This document shows, one piece after another, positions 62,339-64,000 of a stretch of 64,000 nucleotides of DNA. The position numbers and the translations under genes are program-made. The notes beneath the pieces are model-generated. The model saw only the letters and a list, made by a program, of their open reading frames with translations. It was not told the origin of the DNA and did not search any database. Each line of letters opens with the position of its first letter. Position 1 is the first letter of the stretch. Source of the DNA: Desulfogranum mediterraneum DSM 13871 (lineage in GTDB: Bacteria > Desulfobacterota > Desulfobulbia > Desulfobulbales > Desulfobulbaceae); NCBI RefSeq assembly GCF_000429965.1, contig NZ_AUCW01000013.1, positions 124,001 through 188,000 on the forward strand, read 5' to 3'.

Positions 62339-63736
62339 CTATATTTTCTCCTGCCCCTGGCTGTAGCCCCAGCCCCTGCCCAGGGCCCGACAGAGCCGTA
62401 TCCGGTTCACCAACAGGTCCCTGTGGGCGACGAGCTGATCCTGCTGGAGGCCCTGGAGAGAGATCAGGGCAGAGAGCACCCGCTGGTAGTTCTCGCTCCC
62501 CTTGAGGTAACGCTCCTTGATCTGGAGCATGGTCTGCTCGGCCAGGCCCCTTTGCCGGTCCAGGCTCTGTATATAGTGCAGCTGCTGCTCTTCAATCACC
62601 AGGGCGTCCTCTACTTCGCCAAGGGCCTCGAGGATGGCCTGACCATAGAGATGAAGCTTCTCCGCGGCTACCGCCCGGGTCCGCTCCAGCTCCTGCTCTC
62701 GGCTGCCACCGTCGAGGATCGGCCCGGTGAGCCCTGCAGCCAGGCTGGTGAGGTAATCACTCAACAGGGCCGCACCACTGCCCGCACTCTGCAGCGAGGC
62801 AGAGAGACGCAGGGCCGGGAATCGATCGGCAGCAGCGCCGGCCACCCGCTGATCAGCAGCGGCAACCTCTTGAAAGGCGCTGCGGATATCCGGCCGGGCC
62901 AAGAGCAGCTCGCCAGGGACCCCGGTGTCCGGGAGGGTGGGCAGGGCAATCATCCGGGTAGGGATCTGAAAACTCCTGGTGCCCGGGGCCAGACCGAGCA
63001 GGATGGTCAGCTGATGCTCCTTCCGGGTCCTTTCGGCCAGCTGGAGTAAGCGCCGGCCCTGGGTGGCCGCCACCAGCTGTCGCTGCTGAAGGAGATCCTC
63101 CATGGGCACCAGGCCGGTGCGAAAGCGGGCCGCGACCAGCTCCACCCCCTGTTGATTGGTGGCGAGTTGCTCATCCAGGAGGCGCAGGGCCTGCTCCAGA
63201 GCCACCAACTCATACCAGCAGACCGCCACCTCGGCGCTCAGGCTCATGGCCACGGCATCGAGATCAGCGACCTGGGCCTCCATGTCCATTCGGGCGGCTG
63301 CCACACTGGAATCGATCTTGCCCCAGAGATCGAGCTCATAGCCTGCAGACAGGCCCAGAAGCAGGGTATCGCTCTTCTCCGAGCTGCCGCTGATCCGGTT
63401 CTGCTGATGTTCAGCTGAGGATTGACCATCCAGGCTCGGAAACAAGCCAGCCCGACTCTTCCCATGGAGGGCCCTGGCCTGGGACAGTCGGTCCCAGCCT
63501 GTCTTCAGGGAGAGGTTGTCGGCCAGGGCCTGTTGCACCAGATCGTTGAGCAGGGGATCGGCAAAGGAACGCCACCACTCTCCTGCCAGGGGCTGATTGC
63601 CGGAGCGGGAAAAGGTGGTCGGCAGGACCAGGGGATCTATTTTCAGGGGTGCCTGCGGAGCGCAAGCCGAGAGGGTGAGCACGATGGTGATGAGCAGAAG
63701 CTGCACCATCTTTTCTGCTGAGGATGGGTATTTCAT
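62339..63736 (-). CDS. Outer-membrane efflux factor, NodT/OprM type, 465 aa
   Basis: Outer-membrane channel of the tripartite pump. The signal peptide ends in a lipobox, LTLSAC, near residues 20-25, so it is probably lipidated. The two OEP domains (about 60-260 and 275-450) form the alpha-barrel tunnel; GYELDLWGKIDS near 129-140 is the NodT/OprM signature. Full length. It is the first gene of the three-gene efflux operon and is transcribed away from the partial gene at 63935. Confidence 0.92.
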   Translation of the reverse strand: MKYPSSAEKMVQLLLITIVLTLSACAPQAPLKIDPLVLPTTFSRSGNQPLAGEWWRSFADPLLNDLVQQALADNLSLKTGWDRLSQARALHGKSRAGLFPSLDGQSSAEHQQNRISGSSEKSDTLLLGLSAGYELDLWGKIDSSVAAARMDMEAQVADLDAVAMSLSAEVAVCWYELVALEQALRLLDEQLATNQQGVELVAARFRTGLVPMEDLLQQRQLVAATQGRRLLQLAERTRKEHQLTILLGLAPGTRSFQIPTRMIALPTLPDTGVPGELLLARPDIRSAFQEVAAADQRVAGAAADRFPALRLSASLQSAGSGAALLSDYLTSLAAGLTGPILDGGSREQELERTRAVAAEKLHLYGQAILEALGEVEDALVIEEQQLHYIQSLDRQRGLAEQTMLQIKERYLKGSENYQRVLSALISLQGLQQDQLVAHRDLLVNRIRLCRALGRGWGYSQGQEKI

Positions 63737-63801
63737 TCCAAGCTGTCGGCTGAGGTTGATATGGCCACAGGGCCCTGTTGCTTCACTCTCACCAGCCTAT
63801 C

Positions 63802-63826
63802 CTGCCAATTGGCAAAAAATTGGCAG
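63802..63826. promoter_or_regulatory. Inverted repeat in the divergent promoter region of the efflux operon
   Basis: CTGCCAATT (63802-63810) and its exact complement AATTGGCAG (63818-63826) are separated by 7 bases. It lies about 65 bases from the efflux operon start and about 110 from the partial kinase-like gene, a usual place for an operator. Direct TTGGCA repeats also occur within it. Confidence 0.55.
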
Positions 63827-63934
63827 AAAATAAGAAAAGATTGTGCAAGGCTCAATTATCCGATGCAGGCCTTCTTTTTCTGGCGTACAAAGAGCTGGAA
63901 ATAATGCCCCAATACCCACCGGATACCCTCAGTT

Positions 63935-64000
63935 ATGGAGCCGATGAAACTCACCATCCAATACAAACTCTTCCTCTGCATGCTGGCAGCAGCCCTGGCC
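63935..64000 (+). CDS. Partial N-terminus of a membrane protein, possible sensor histidine kinase
   Basis: Only the first 22 residues are inside the window. They run Met-Glu-Pro-Met, then a basic KLTIQYKLF stretch, then a hydrophobic CMLAAALA segment. This is the usual beginning of a membrane-bound sensor kinase (BaeS/AdeS type), and divergent placement from an efflux operon fits a two-component regulator. The start could be 63935 or 63944; the latter has a GGAG only 3 bases ahead. The identity is inferred from this short stretch and the context only. Confidence 0.45.
   Translation, partial: MEPMKLTIQYKLFLCMLAAALA

Overview
The window is GC-rich and gene-dense, and reads as chromosome from an anaerobic Gram-negative bacterium, most likely a sulfate-reducing or disproportionating member of Desulfobacterota near Desulfobulbales. 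The reasons are a Desulfovibrio-type single-cluster ferredoxin, a complete HdrA-HdrC-HdrB / MvhD-MvhG-MvhA electron-bifurcation operon, a GTP-type PEP carboxykinase, and an outer-membrane apparatus (TamA/TamB, AsmA, RND efflux with an outer-membrane factor). The lineage is inferred from gene content only. I see no rRNA, tRNA, CRISPR array, prophage or intact insertion sequence.

Layout: 0-6.6 kb holds ferredoxin, a DUF523/DUF1722 protein overlapping an NAD(P)-binding/DUF2867 protein, a small Cys-rich protein, a sodium:solute symporter, an acetyltransferase and a methyltransferase. At 7.0-9.4 kb is a three-gene NitT/TauT-type ABC importer. At 9.5-17.9 kb are adenine deaminase (with a recognisable promoter), a YjdM/PhnA protein, the tamA-tamB pair and a nitroreductase. 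At 17.9-24.8 kb are a TPM/TPR lipoprotein coupled to a molybdopterin oxidoreductase, a cupin, two membrane proteins and radA. At 25-34 kb lies central carbon metabolism: pyruvate kinase, 6-phosphogluconolactonase, PEP carboxykinase, a PAS histidine kinase and transketolase. At 34-39 kb are purU, a STAS-like protein behind a perfect palindrome, small hypotheticals, a thioesterase with an AsnC-type domain, and a GSCFA/YgjV pair.

At 39-43 kb are an AI-2E transporter remnant and an AsmA protein. At 43-50 kb is the hdr/mvh operon with its maturation protease. At 50.6-56.6 kb are a UMF1-type MFS transporter next to a shortened NIS siderophore-synthetase-like protein, a large MscS channel and a second nitroreductase. 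At 57-64 kb are an orphan protein and a tripartite RND efflux operon, divergent from the start of a membrane protein that looks like a sensor kinase and separated from it by an inverted repeat.

The clearest metabolic theme is redox and carbon balance. Hydrogen oxidation by MvhAG can feed HdrABC through MvhD to reduce ferredoxin and a disulfide together, while PckG, Pyk, Tkt and Pgl serve gluconeogenesis, glycolysis and the pentose phosphate route.

The least explained item is a dispersed non-coding repeat of about 135 bp with inverted ends: two well-matched copies (22489-22622 and 56797-56932), one diverged copy (27409-27546) and a possible solo end at 42696. The other candidates for follow-up are the shortened NIS synthetase-like gene beside an MFS transporter and the 24-bp palindrome at 35765-35788.
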